35,344 nt of DNA from Rubripirellula sp. (GTDB taxonomy: Bacteria > Planctomycetota > Planctomycetia > Pirellulales > Pirellulaceae). The notes under the pieces were generated by a model. That model was not told where the DNA came from. It was given only the letters and a program-made list of their open reading frames with translations, and did not search any database. The position numbers and the translations under genes were made by a program. Shown piece after piece: positions 9,005 through 18,013 of this stretch. How positions within the stretch are numbered: the first letter of the stretch is position 1; each line of letters starts with the position of its first letter. The DNA lies in NCBI GenBank assembly GCA_029245125.1, contig JAQWPZ010000233.1, positions 1-35,344 of the forward strand. The letters run 5' to 3'.

Positions 9005-9652
9005 ATGCGGATCGGGCTTATCGCGGACGTTCACAGTCACGTCGAAGAATTGGCATCTGCCCTGACGGTTCTACGAAAATGCGGCGTCGATCAAGTGCTT
9101 AGTCTTGGCGACACTTGCGACGCCTTCGCGCCCGCAGAGTGGTCGTCGGAAGTCACTGCGATGCTTGATCAATGCGGTGCGATTGGGGTCTGGGGAAACC
9201 ATGACTACACGCTTTGCCGAGAAATCACCGATGACATTCGTGAAAGATTTTCCGCCCAAACACTCGACTGGATGAGTCAGATGCAGCCATCACTGCAAAT
9301 CGAGGATTGCTACTTCAGTCATCGCGCTGCGGATATCGACCCGCATGACATCGCTGGTTTGTGGTCCATCGAAGAGGCCGGGATCGATCTTCACCGACGG
9401 GCAATGGCCGGTTTCCAATATGCCTCTCAGCCACGTCATTTCATTGGACACTTTCACCAGTGGGCTGTGGCGACGCCGACGGGACAAGGTGACTGGCAAG
9501 GTGAATCGCCGATCCACTTGAACTGTGATGTAAAACACTTCGTGGTGATCGACGCGGTTTTCAATGGCTGCTGCGCGACCTTCGATACGGAAAGCGGTCG
9601 GTTGGATCCGCTTCGTTTTGAAACGCCGCAAGGTGGCCGGAGAAGTTTCTAA
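9005..9652 (+). CDS. Calcineurin-like metallophosphoesterase (YfcE/MJ0936-like)
   Basis: 215 residues from the ATG at 9005, chosen over an in-frame upstream start at 8978 because AAGGAG (8990-8995) sits 9 nt before it and the fold begins immediately (MRIGLIADVHSH). The dinuclear-metal motifs are in order: DVH (Asp8, His10), GD (Asp36), GNHD (Asn65, His66), His106, and GHFH (His149, His151). Small proteins of this type are cytoplasmic phosphodiesterases or phosphatases with varied substrates; a general activity is secure, the substrate is not. The gene converges with the phosphoribosyltransferase-like gene, with only 87 bp between stops, mostly filled by a 16-bp tandem repeat. Confidence 0.92.
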   Translation: MRIGLIADVHSHVEELASALTVLRKCGVDQVLSLGDTCDAFAPAEWSSEVTAMLDQCGAIGVWGNHDYTLCREITDDIRERFSAQTLDWMSQMQPSLQIEDCYFSHRAADIDPHDIAGLWSIEEAGIDLHRRAMAGFQYASQPRHFIGHFHQWAVATPTGQGDWQGESPIHLNCDVKHFVVIDAVFNGCCATFDTESGRLDPLRFETPQGGRRSF

Positions 9653-9685
9653 GTCGGCAAGGCAGGTCGCCCCTCGGTGTGGGGC

Positions 9686-9741
9686 CAGCATCCAGCAGAT
9701 CCAGCATCCAGCAGATCCGGCTTCCAGCAGATCCGGCGATC
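9686..9741. repeat. 16-bp tandem repeat, 3.5 copies, at a convergent gene junction
   Basis: Copies at 9686-9701 and 9702-9717 are identical (CAGCATCCAGCAGATC). The copy at 9718-9733 has two changes, and a partial copy continues to 9741, where it reaches the stop codon of the minus-strand gene (TGA at 9740-9742). The array therefore fills most of the space between the two convergent genes. Confidence 0.92.
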
Positions 9742-10285
9742 ATGCCCGATTGAAAAATTGGATGAAGCGGGCCTCGTGATCCGCTCGATCATTGGGATCC
9801 AAGTGGTCTTCAGCCAAGTAGGTCGTGCTGATCTCAGGATCGATAAACTCGATGATCTGGCAGTCCTTGCCGCGTCCCAAATAAAGGTCAATTGACTTGG
9901 GGCGGTGCTGCTTGAGTTCACCAATGACGTGCCGAAGGGTTGTTCCGCTGGCCACATCGTCTTCAAGAATCAAGACCCGTTGATCACGTAGGCCGCAGAG
10001 GTCATCCAACACTTCGCACCGACGTGGCGGATAATCAACGTGCACGGTCAAAATTGGATTGCCAAGCTGTTCAAAAAAATAGCCGTACACATGGCCCTCA
10101 GGAGCGACGGCAACCAACTGGTCGAATCGATTCTCTTCGGTCAGCATCGATGCCATCGCAAAGGCAGCCACACAATCGACTGGCGTTAACGGATTGATCC
10201 AGGACTCTTCTTCAAATCCCTTCGACGCCCGGACATGCTGATCAACTGACGCAGTCACTCGCTCAAGTTGTTCTTGTAAAGCCAT
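9740..10285 (-). CDS. Phosphoribosyltransferase-like protein
   Basis: 181 residues, cytoplasmic, no signal peptide. The core matches a type I phosphoribosyltransferase fold: a hydrophobic strand and the PRPP-binding signature RVLILEDDVASGTTLRHVI (103-121), equivalent to the usual 'hydrophobic-D-D-x-x-x-T/S-G-x-T' loop, with an upstream strand FDQLVAVAPEGHVYGYFF (54-71) where a pyrophosphate-binding PE/PPi loop would be. In this family such domains transfer ribose-phosphate from PRPP to a base, but some are regulators; no base-specific hood is recognisable, so no substrate is given. The ATG at 10285 has no strong ribosome binding site. The gene converges with the metallophosphoesterase, and the downstream repeat overlaps its stop codon. 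Confidence 0.75.
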   Translation of the reverse strand: MALQEQLERVTASVDQHVRASKGFEEESWINPLTPVDCVAAFAMASMLTEENRFDQLVAVAPEGHVYGYFFEQLGNPILTVHVDYPPRRCEVLDDLCGLRDQRVLILEDDVASGTTLRHVIGELKQHRPKSIDLYLGRGKDCQIIEFIDPEISTTYLAEDHLDPNDRADHEARFIQFFNRA

Positions 10286-10468
10286 GGTTTACCGGACCCC
10301 GGTTCGTGGAACGTCGCGTTCCGACCGCTTGGGCGGTTGGAGCGAATGCCAGCCAATCAAAGCAACATCGGATTCGTTGAGGTCGGATCGAGCCGGATCA
10401 AAATTTGGAAACCCAGACTGTATTGGATCCGAATAGGAATACAGACGCGATACCATTTGCACTGTGCT

Positions 10469-10505
10469 GGGCTTGGTAGGTAAGGGCTTGGTAGGTAAGG
10501 GCTCG
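10469..10505. repeat. 15-bp tandem repeat, about 2.4 copies
   Basis: GGGCTTGGTAGGTAA at 10469-10483 is repeated exactly at 10484-10498 and followed by a partial GGGCT copy. It lies in non-coding sequence upstream of the phosphoribosyltransferase-like gene. Confidence 0.92.
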
Positions 10506-10697
10506 TCTAGAAACCGGTCATACTCCAGCTTGCGTCCTGCGGAATCGGCTCAACAACGCGAAGGATCTTCTCGTTCCCTATGCGCATACTGCCGTTGACA
10601 GAAAAATCACAAATAGGAATGCGATCTCAGGCCTGGCTTGTGTCTGTTTGACCAGTGCCATAGGGAGCGTCGCCGGCCAGGCTCAGTTGGCTGACAC

Positions 10698-10733
10698 GGT
10701 CCACCCCGATGGCAAGGTCCACCCCGATGGCAA
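10698..10733. repeat. 18-bp perfect tandem duplication
   Basis: GGTCCACCCCGATGGCAA at 10698-10715 is repeated exactly at 10716-10733, with GGTC continuing a third copy. The unit length is a multiple of three and would encode a repeated HPDGKV on the plus strand, but the surrounding frame is not convincing as a gene. Confidence 0.92.
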
Positions 10734-11230
10734 GGTCTATATCGTGAATGATACGAAACCGGTGGCCCCGGCAATCGCGGTTTTCGCAAGCAAAATTGCC
10801 AAAGTTGGCTCAGCAGATGTTTGCGCATCGATCATTGGCGATGCTACCAAAGTTGTCGATATACCCAGCAATATGGTGATGCCAGAAATCTTGAAATTGC
10901 ACACCCATCCGTTCATCACACCTTGGTACGAGTCGATGAATTTGAGTTTGAAGACTCCAGGTGATCCGAACAGATCCTTCAGGAAGTCAAAGCCTAGGCT
11001 GATGCAAAACCCGATAAGGAATGCATCCTGGCGGGGCAGTGCAGTATCGGGAAGCTGCACATCGGATTGCCGGCGAGCGGTTGCGCGAAGAATGAAGTTC
11101 GATCCCAGCCAGCGTCGTTATTTTGATCAAGCATGATTTTCAACGCCGACTGCCCGACAGTGACTTGAACATCGCCACCCATGAAATTTTGCATCCAAGC
11201 GAGACCGCCGCGCGTGTTCGTCGCATCGCC

Positions 11231-11272
11231 GACATCGACATCGACATCGACATCGACATCGACATCGACATC
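11231..11272. repeat. Hexanucleotide microsatellite (GACATC)7
   Basis: Seven perfect copies of GACATC over 42 bp. Read on the plus strand it gives alternating Asp-Ile, on the minus strand alternating Asp-Val. Six bases separate it from a second hexanucleotide array. Perfect copies suggest recent slippage and likely length variation between strains. Confidence 0.97.
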
Positions 11273-11278
11273 GCCGTT

Positions 11279-11308
11279 GTTGGTGTTGGTGTTGGTGTTG
11301 GTGTTGGT
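11279..11308. repeat. Hexanucleotide microsatellite (GTTGGT)5
   Basis: Five perfect copies of GTTGGT over 30 bp. Plus-strand reading gives alternating Val-Gly, minus-strand reading alternating Thr-Asn. It follows the GACATC array after six bases, so two unrelated hexamers expanded side by side and in the same phase. Confidence 0.97.
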
Positions 11309-11816
11309 GAGAATCGTTATCCCGATACCATTTTCAAATTGGCCAGCTAAATTACCCGGCAAATCTGCCGCATACTGATTAAACAGGTGGAGTTTGCCTT
11401 CGCTTCGTTAGAATTTCAGCAGCTCCCATTTGCCGTACCGTTTCAAAGAGTGGCTTTGCAGATCACTCGTTCCTGACTGGGTACGTGTTTGTCAAATTGG
11501 ACCGTAACGCCCGAAGATTTTCGACCACCGATAGATTTCATTTGATCATCAAATCGTTGACAGGTGCCAAGCAGGGTATCAATGGTGTGCGATCAGCATT
11601 GGATGTCGATTCGAGTCCATTCGCGCTGCTTCTCAGGTTTGAAGATCTCCTCCGGATCACGATGCTGTGCCGAGGCGGTGCCTCCGCCCAGGCGGCACCA
11701 CGCGACTGCAACGAATGCCAGAGGTAATTTGCGCGAGCGAGCGATTCGACCTGACGGCACCGGTTTCATACTGATGACTTGACACTGCTATGCCTTTCCT
11801 GAGCGATCTTCTACGC

Positions 11817-11881
11817 GTGCTTGGCTTCCGTTCTTCACCCACTTTTGAAGTCGAAAAACGAGTCAGATCGAAGCCAAGCAC
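11817..11881. other. 12-bp inverted repeat with 41-nt spacer
   Basis: GTGCTTGGCTTC (11817-11828) is matched by its exact complement GAAGCCAAGCAC (11870-11881). The spacer itself contains short self-complementary pieces. It could form a stem-loop in RNA or mark the ends of a lost small element; no transposase frame lies inside. Confidence 0.6.
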
Positions 11882-12443
11882 ACGGAAAGAAAGCAATTTG
11901 ATCCCGAGTCAATTGCGTTAACCCTGTCGATTGGAACTGCTTTTCTGTTCATTGCATGATGCTTCGTCTGGAATGGTGCTGTCACGCAGCGAAGCGAGAT
12001 AACGATACACACGTTGCCGGGGGGCTGCCGGAATCTTCTCCTGCTTCGGTGGGAAACTGGACTGTCGCGTGATTCGAAATTTCAGCATTCGTTTCCAATC
12101 TGATCTCAATCGTCGAACGGAACCCATTGGATTCCGTCGTTATCGGTCTGGCTAGCGAGGCAGCAATCACTTCGAGATCCAAATTTCGGCCTTACCATGA
12201 CGGGACATTTCGGTGTGCTCGCTTTGGGGGCTTGTCGTCGCAAGCCGGCGGGCAGGCCGCGCCCAGACGCCTCGCTTTCCGCGCGGGCAATTGGACTGGA
12301 CGACGACGAACCCCATCACTGGGGTGCAGGAGCCAAATCGGGGCTGTTTTCAGTGACCAGATTTTGTACTCTCATTGCAGTGCAGGCCGACGCTATCGTC
12401 GCCATCGCTTTGGACTTGGTCAAAAACCTGGGATCGCTCAATC

Positions 12444-13814
12444 GTGTTTTTCAAAACGAAACCAAATCTGCCAGACGCCGAAAAGGCGCGGATCGACTAT
12501 CACATCCAGCAAATCGCTGAATGCATCGGTTTTGACCGATTCCGGTTGCCGGTACTGAATCGTGACACACTGCTCGGGTTATTCTTTTCGCAAAAGACCC
12601 CCACAGAGATGATTCAGTTCGTGGGCGATCATCTCAATCATGACGCCTCGGGCATTCAATTCAGAGTGGTGCCCCAACAAGCGGCAAACTGCGGCAGCGG
12701 CGGCGGATGAGGCGGCGGCTCCTGTGGAGGTCCCAGCGGTCTGTTGGGAAAGTACGACGTTGAGAATCGGTCCATTGTTCTGGATGCCGAATTAGATAGT
12801 GATCCATCCCTAGGTTTGGCGACGTTGGTCAATGGCGTTGTCAATGACCTGCTGTATCAAAATCGTTTTGCAGGACCAGTGACCCCCGAGGTAGCTGAAC
12901 TGGCGGTGGTTGGTACCGGACTTGGTACGCTTCGCAACGGCATCGGCTTGGTAGGCAAAGTTGGATCTCATTGGGACTCGACGCGCTGGGAAATCGCAGC
13001 GCGGCCGTTCCTCGATTTTCAGACACTGGCTTATGCCAATGCGATTGCCGCTTGGGCCCGTGATGATCGGACCCCTGCCTGGGTGAGCGAGATGCATGGT
13101 GAACTCAAACGCCCCATGCAAAATTCACTGAAGTTCTTGTTCAAAACCAACGACTCGTTCTTTCAACCCACAAAGCAAAAGACTTTGTTGGGTCAGCCCC
13201 AAGATCAGTGGTGGGAACTCGCTGCCATTGATTCTGCATCGCAAAAAGTGATTGCGATACGACATCTTCAAACGAATCAGGACTTGAGTGAGAAGCAGCA
13301 AACACTGCTGTTAGAACATCTCGATTCCCCCAATCGCGCGATCGTACTCCACGCAATCGCGACGGTTGAACGGATGGCGATGGATTATCGCCCCATCGCA
13401 AACGAGGCGATCGTTGGCCGATTGAGAATTTTGGCTGACCATCGCGATGATGAAATTTCGGCAAAAGCGATGTGTACTGTCACCCGCTTGAAAAAGTTAG
13501 ATGAGAATACGATCGACATCGCATCAAACATGCTGGAGAGCCAATACAGGCATGTCATTTATGCTGGTGCATACGCTTTTTCGTCACTCGATTCCATTCC
13601 CGATCATGTCTTGAAGCTTGTCGACCGAGCCTTCGTTCGAGCATTACAAGCTTGCGACTATGAGTTTGTCGGGATGTTTGCGCTGGCCTACAAACGCTGG
13701 CTCGATGATCCGGAAGCCCATCTTCAGGACCTGCTACAAGACAGCCCTGAATACCTGCCAGTCGCGTTGGACGCGCTTAACCACGAACCCGATCAAGTCG
13801 TCTCGATAGGGTAA
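12444..13814 (+). pseudogene. HEAT-like protein with a degenerate peptidase-like region, interrupted by in-frame TGA
   Basis: From a GTG at 12444 one frame runs 456 codons to TAA at 13814, broken only by TGA at 12708-12710 (codon 89). The TGA lies in a Cys/Gly-rich tract (NCGSGGG, stop, GGGSCGGPSG). Before it is a small alpha/beta domain (AEKARIDYHIQQIAECIGF; VGDHLNHDASGIQF). After it, about 100-220 resembles from memory a planctomycete/Bacteroidota family in which 'dp..lvATLAHELaH' precedes a C-terminal repeat domain. Here the matching segment reads LATLVNGVVND, so the HExxH zinc site is absent. The last 230 residues look like alpha-helical HEAT-type repeats. It may be a nonsense-mutated pseudogene, a sequencing error, or a recoded TGA. 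If TGA is a true stop, the downstream part (TTG at 12744) could still be made separately. Confidence 0.55.
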
Positions 13815-14348
13815 TTGTGTGACATCCGCTGAACCGGAAGGCATTGAAGTCACTGACCGCGATCGTCACGTTGCGGTCAATACCGTTGATGCATTCGTTG
13901 TTCCAACAAGCGACTGCTCCATCAAGCGGCAACGGAATCAATGTCAACGGAATCAATGTCAACCGATTTAAGGTGGCGAATGGTCATTCAATGAGCAACA
14001 TACGGGCTCGATTAGAATTTCTACGGCAGGCGGACGTTAATGCCACGTTCAGATCGCCAGTTTCCAATTGAACGAGGCGTTTCCGCACTCCTGGGGAATG
14101 ATCACTCGATGTTCAGTGCGGTCGAAGAGGCTGTGGCTAGCATGTTCCCCAGTGGCAAGCTCGCTCATTCGTCTGCCATGGGGTAAACTGGGGACGCAGC
14201 AACGCAAACAATGTTCAAGTACCACGTGAACTGGTGGCTGCGGTCCGCTGGGCTTTGTCGATAATTCAGGGGACGTCGCAAGAAAGCTTTTCGACAACAC
14301 CCAACGTCCGCAGGTCAGCCCCTACAAGCCATCCTCAATTCTTGGTTC
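13815..14348. other. Intergenic region with a 15-bp tandem repeat
   Basis: 534 bp between two plus-strand genes. A minus-strand open frame (14300-14049) has no protein family character. The only structure seen is a 15-bp repeat at 13931-13960. A promoter for the cytochrome/dehydrogenase operon is expected in the right half; no convincing -35/-10 pair was picked out. Confidence 0.4.
13931..13960. repeat. 15-bp perfect tandem duplication
   Basis: AACGGAATCAATGTC at 13931-13945 is repeated exactly at 13946-13960, followed by AAC of a third copy. Non-coding, about 120 bp after the interrupted HEAT-like gene. Confidence 0.92.
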
Positions 14349-15548
14349 ATGTCTGAGATGAAACCACTCGTAATCATCACCGTTGCTTTGTTTATCGCCC
14401 AGGTTCCGAGGTCAAGCTGGGCCTCTGAAGAGTCAGCTTCGCTGTCTCTGCTGGTGAGCACTCTCAACAACACGAAAGACCCGAATATCCGCGCTGCTTT
14501 GATGCGGGGAATGCTTAGCGGGCTTGCCGGCCGACGGGATGTCACACCTCCGGAGGGCTGGGCCAAATTGAGCCGTGAACTTGCTGAAAGCGAACTCGAT
14601 GAAACGCGAGAGCTTTCAATGCAGCTTTCACAGATTTTTGGTGACGGCGACGCAATCCAACGAGCCCTCAAATTGGTCAAAGACAACACCGCCGAACCTC
14701 GCCTTCGCCGCATCGCCTTGCGATCCCTTTTGACGCAGCAAAACGCTCAGATCTCAGCGATTCTAGAATCCCTGCTTGACGACCCGCAGATCCGGCTAGA
14801 TGCCGTCCGTGGTTACGCATCGATTGAAAACAACGCCGCACCAAAAATCCTGCTATCGCGCTACCCGGACTGGGATCCAACGTTACGCCGAGCTGTCATC
14901 GAAACGCTAGCGACTCGAAAGCCATACGCAGAACCACTGTTGAAGGCAATTGAGATAGGTGACGTCGAACGCGCAGCGATCACTGCACACGTTGCTCGGT
15001 CTTTGAATTTATTATTGGGTGATTCGTTTGCCAAAGTGTTCGGCGAGGTGAGGGACCTCTCAGCCGATCGCACCGAGCTGCTGGCGAAATACAAGTCAAT
15101 CTGCACTCCGGAAGCAATCGCCGATGCAGACGCAACGAGAGGTCGTGCGGTATTTGAAAAAACCTGCGCGTCCTGCCACCTGCTCTACGGAGCCGGCGGT
15201 AAAATCGGACCAGATCTGACTGGCTCAAATCGGGCGAACCTCGACTATATCCTGCTCAACAGCGTCGATCCCAGCTACGACGTTCCGGACGGCTACAAGA
15301 TGGTTTTGATTCAGACGGTGGATGGTCGTCTATTGAACGGGGTGATCGCGGAAGAAGACGCCACCCGTGTCGTGCTAAAAACGGTCGAGCAACCTCAGGT
15401 CGTGATTCCCAAAGACGACATTGAAGCCCGCAAAATTTCAACCAAATCAATGATGCCAGATGGCCAACTTGACCAAATGAAAAAACAAGAAGTCATCGAC
15501 TTGATCAAGTACCTACGAACCACCGAGCAAGTGGAGTTGCAGAAATGA
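14349..15548 (+). CDS. Exported HEAT-repeat protein with PVC-type cytochrome c domain
   Basis: 399 residues; a signal peptide (about 1-26, ending near SSWA) sends it to the periplasm. Residues 30-245 are alpha-helical HEAT-like repeats. Residues 262-395 form the heme-binding domain described for Pirellula/Verrucomicrobium proteins: CASCH (Cys273, Cys276, His277) followed by GxxGPDLTG (285-292), and Met368/369 in SMMPDGQ as candidate distal ligand. It is therefore likely a periplasmic electron-transfer protein. Its stop overlaps the start of the next gene by ATGA, so translation is probably coupled. In many planctomycetes this HEAT-cytochrome part is the C-terminal end of a single long dehydrogenase; here it is a separate gene placed first. 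The ATG at 14358 is an alternative start. Confidence 0.9.
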   Translation: MSEMKPLVIITVALFIAQVPRSSWASEESASLSLLVSTLNNTKDPNIRAALMRGMLSGLAGRRDVTPPEGWAKLSRELAESELDETRELSMQLSQIFGDGDAIQRALKLVKDNTAEPRLRRIALRSLLTQQNAQISAILESLLDDPQIRLDAVRGYASIENNAAPKILLSRYPDWDPTLRRAVIETLATRKPYAEPLLKAIEIGDVERAAITAHVARSLNLLLGDSFAKVFGEVRDLSADRTELLAKYKSICTPEAIADADATRGRAVFEKTCASCHLLYGAGGKIGPDLTGSNRANLDYILLNSVDPSYDVPDGYKMVLIQTVDGRLLNGVIAEEDATRVVLKTVEQPQVVIPKDDIEARKISTKSMMPDGQLDQMKKQEVIDLIKYLRTTEQVELQK

Positions 15549-17947
15549 ATCGCACCAATAAAACCAACTTGCTTCGCTTCACATACAAGCCCGATTCAAT
15601 CGTTTCATGGAGCGTGTTGATCACGCTAGCCACAATCGGCTTCCTGGTGGCCCCCTCAATTTGCAAAGCGGAACCACCACCGACCAATCCACGCAATGAG
15701 CTCCCCCAAAAACAGCATCGCACCAGCGACGCGCCGTTCCTGAAGCCAAAGGAAGCGGTCGAACAGATGGCGATCCCCGAGGTATTCGAAGTTTCGATTT
15801 TTGCATCCGAACCCGACATCGCCGAACCGATTGCATTTTGCTTTGACGATCGTGGCCGAATGTGGGTTGCTGAAAATTTCAATTACCGAACGCGACGCAA
15901 TCACACCGACGAACCGGTCAGCCGAATACAGATTTTGGAAGATACCGATGGGGATGGCGTCTTTGATAAGAAGAAAACATTCACCGATACATTAACCTTT
16001 ACCTCGGGAATGGCACCAGGATTTGGCGGTGTCTTTGTTGGCTCGCCACCAAACTTGTCCTTTATCCCTGATGCAGATGGCGACGACGTCCCCGATGGCC
16101 CGCCGCAGATACTGCTGGATGGCTGGGGGATCAATGACCGCCACGAGACACTGAACAGCTTCATCTGGGGGCCCGATGGCTGGCTGTATGGTTGCCACGG
16201 TGTCTTCACCCAGTCGCGTGTTGGCAAGCCAGGTGACGCCGACGAAAAACGACAATTCATCGACGGCGGTATCTGGCGTTATCACCCAACCCGCAAAACG
16301 TTCGAGGTATTCGCCCGCGGTCTTTCCAATCCGTGGGGCTTTGATTTCAACGATCACGGCCAGGGCTTTGCAACTTGTTGCGTCATTCCCCACTTATTTC
16401 ATGTCGTGCAAGGTGGTGTCTACGAAAAACAAAGTCGTCCGCATGTGAACCCCTACATTTACGACGACATCAAGACAATTCGAGATCATACGCATCTCTC
16501 TGCTCATGGTGGTGCACGCGTTTATCTCGCTGATGCCTTCCCGCCGGAGTACCGCAACCGACTGTTCATGTGCAACATTCATGAGCACGCAGTATTAACC
16601 GATATTCTCGAGCCCAAAGGCTCAAGTTTCATCGGACGCCACGGTGACGATTTCATGCCAACCAACGACCTCGCCTGGGTTGGTTTCAGTGTCGAAACTG
16701 GTCCCGAAGGTGGCGTTTATATCCTTGACTGGCACGATACAGACGTGTGTGGCAATACGATTAACTTCCCCAACAGCGGCCGGATTTATCGGATCATGCC
16801 CGAGGGAGCCAAACCGATTGCACGGCCGAACCTACGCAATTTGTCCGACATCGAGCTGGTCGATCTCCAGTTGCACACCAACGACTGGTACGTGCGACAG
16901 GCAAGACTGTTGCTGCATTCGCGTTCGCACGCAGGCAAGCTTGATCAGCAAGCAGTTCATGCAAAGCTGAATGCCATGTTGGAATCTGACGACCTAACGA
17001 CACCGAAACGCCTTCGGGCGCTCTGGTCGCTGTATGTCACTGATGGCCTCGACCAGAATCGGCTCAATCAGTTGTTAACAGACCACGACGCCCACATCCG
17101 TGCTTGGTGTATCCAGTTTCTGTGCGACGAAAGTTCGATCAATGCGTTTCAGGTTGCCGCCGAAGCGGAGCAACCGATTCTCAGTCCGCAGACACACGAA
17201 CTGTTCATTAGAATGGCAAACGAAGACGATTCGCCCATCGTGAGACTCTACCTCGCTTCGGCTGTTGGTCGTCTCCCCTTCGCAGACCGCTGGCCAATCC
17301 TGCAAGGCCTCGCATCGCATGAGGAAGACAACGACGATAACAACCTTCCACGCATGGCATGGTTCGGCCTCGAACCGATGGTTCCAAACCATCCGGAGCA
17401 ATCACTCGCACTTGCCGTGAAAGGTCAGATGCCCCGCCTGCAAGAATTCGTCGCCCGGCGGATGTTAAGTGGCGACAAAGTGGTCAATCTTGAACCGACC
17501 AAAAAAAATCGCCCCAAAGCTGAATGGCAGAGGTTGGTACAAAAAGTCGCGCCAGGATTCAAAGTCCGCAACGTCGGTGAAGGTGGCGTTGTCCACCATC
17601 GAACGTTTCGTAACACCGCCGCGGTCCAAACGCACCCGCTCGATCGAAAGACGCCGAGCAGTCTGGTCCGCACATTAGAAATTCCAGCCGACAAGCAGAC
17701 GACCTTGAAATTGCGGGTCAGCCACCATCCGCACGGCGACTGGCAGTTGCGTGTTGTCGCAGCCGGTAAAGTTCTCGCCAAACAAGATGTCGGTTCAAAG
17801 ACCGTTTCGAAAGATGAGTGGCTGAACATCAATGTCAATCTCTCCGAATTCGCTGGGCAGAAGATCCAACTATCGATCGAAAACCATCCGACCGATTGGC
17901 ACTGCGAATGGGCCTACTGGAATCGAGTCGAAATCATCAGCGAGTGA
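15545..17947 (+). CDS. PVC-type membrane-bound dehydrogenase (beta-propeller, HEAT)
   Basis: 800 residues with an N-terminal hydrophobic export or anchor segment (about 17-39, after a basic stretch). Residues 70-420 match the planctomycete/verrucomicrobial 'putative membrane-bound dehydrogenase' propeller: FDDRGRMWVAENFNY, ILEDTDGDGVFDKK, WGPDGWLYGCHG, GLSNPWGFDFNDHGQ and GPEGGVYILDWHDTDVCGN are characteristic. About 430-660 are HEAT-like helices. The final 100 residues (WQLRVVAAGKVLAKQDV... WAYWNRVEII) look like a galactose-binding or NPCBM-type jelly roll. There is no CxxCH heme motif; the cytochrome is supplied by the gene just upstream (ATGA overlap at 15545-15548). The family is thought by analogy to soluble quinoprotein dehydrogenases to oxidise sugars or similar compounds; the substrate is unknown. 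Confidence 0.9.
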   Translation: MNRTNKTNLLRFTYKPDSIVSWSVLITLATIGFLVAPSICKAEPPPTNPRNELPQKQHRTSDAPFLKPKEAVEQMAIPEVFEVSIFASEPDIAEPIAFCFDDRGRMWVAENFNYRTRRNHTDEPVSRIQILEDTDGDGVFDKKKTFTDTLTFTSGMAPGFGGVFVGSPPNLSFIPDADGDDVPDGPPQILLDGWGINDRHETLNSFIWGPDGWLYGCHGVFTQSRVGKPGDADEKRQFIDGGIWRYHPTRKTFEVFARGLSNPWGFDFNDHGQGFATCCVIPHLFHVVQGGVYEKQSRPHVNPYIYDDIKTIRDHTHLSAHGGARVYLADAFPPEYRNRLFMCNIHEHAVLTDILEPKGSSFIGRHGDDFMPTNDLAWVGFSVETGPEGGVYILDWHDTDVCGNTINFPNSGRIYRIMPEGAKPIARPNLRNLSDIELVDLQLHTNDWYVRQARLLLHSRSHAGKLDQQAVHAKLNAMLESDDLTTPKRLRALWSLYVTDGLDQNRLNQLLTDHDAHIRAWCIQFLCDESSINAFQVAAEAEQPILSPQTHELFIRMANEDDSPIVRLYLASAVGRLPFADRWPILQGLASHEEDNDDNNLPRMAWFGLEPMVPNHPEQSLALAVKGQMPRLQEFVARRMLSGDKVVNLEPTKKNRPKAEWQRLVQKVAPGFKVRNVGEGGVVHHRTFRNTAAVQTHPLDRKTPSSLVRTLEIPADKQTTLKLRVSHHPHGDWQLRVVAAGKVLAKQDVGSKTVSKDEWLNINVNLSEFAGQKIQLSIENHPTDWHCEWAYWNRVEIISE

Positions 17948-18013
17948 GCGGAAATCCAAAACGGCAGAGTAGCCGCGTTTCGATTCCGCGTGCTCACCAA
18001 GTTTTGATTGAGA

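Larger units (their letters stand above)
10286..12443. other. 2.2-kb region without a supportable gene; simple repeats and possible decayed sequence
   Basis: No open frame here combines a start, a ribosome binding site and recognisable protein character. Overlapping frames on both strands (for example 10648-11136 plus, 11060-10737 minus and 11362-10994 minus) have uneven composition and read like remnants. The minus frames 11362-10994 and 11060-10737 overlap with a shift between them and have moderately protein-like stretches, so a decayed minus-strand gene is possible. The region holds a 15-bp repeat (10469), an 18-bp repeat (10698), two hexanucleotide arrays (11231-11308) and a 12-bp inverted repeat (11817/11870), listed separately. 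Confidence 0.45.

Noticed and set aside
11231..11308. CRISPR-like or other functional repeat array
   Set aside because: Units are 6 bp with no spacers; these are simple microsatellites.
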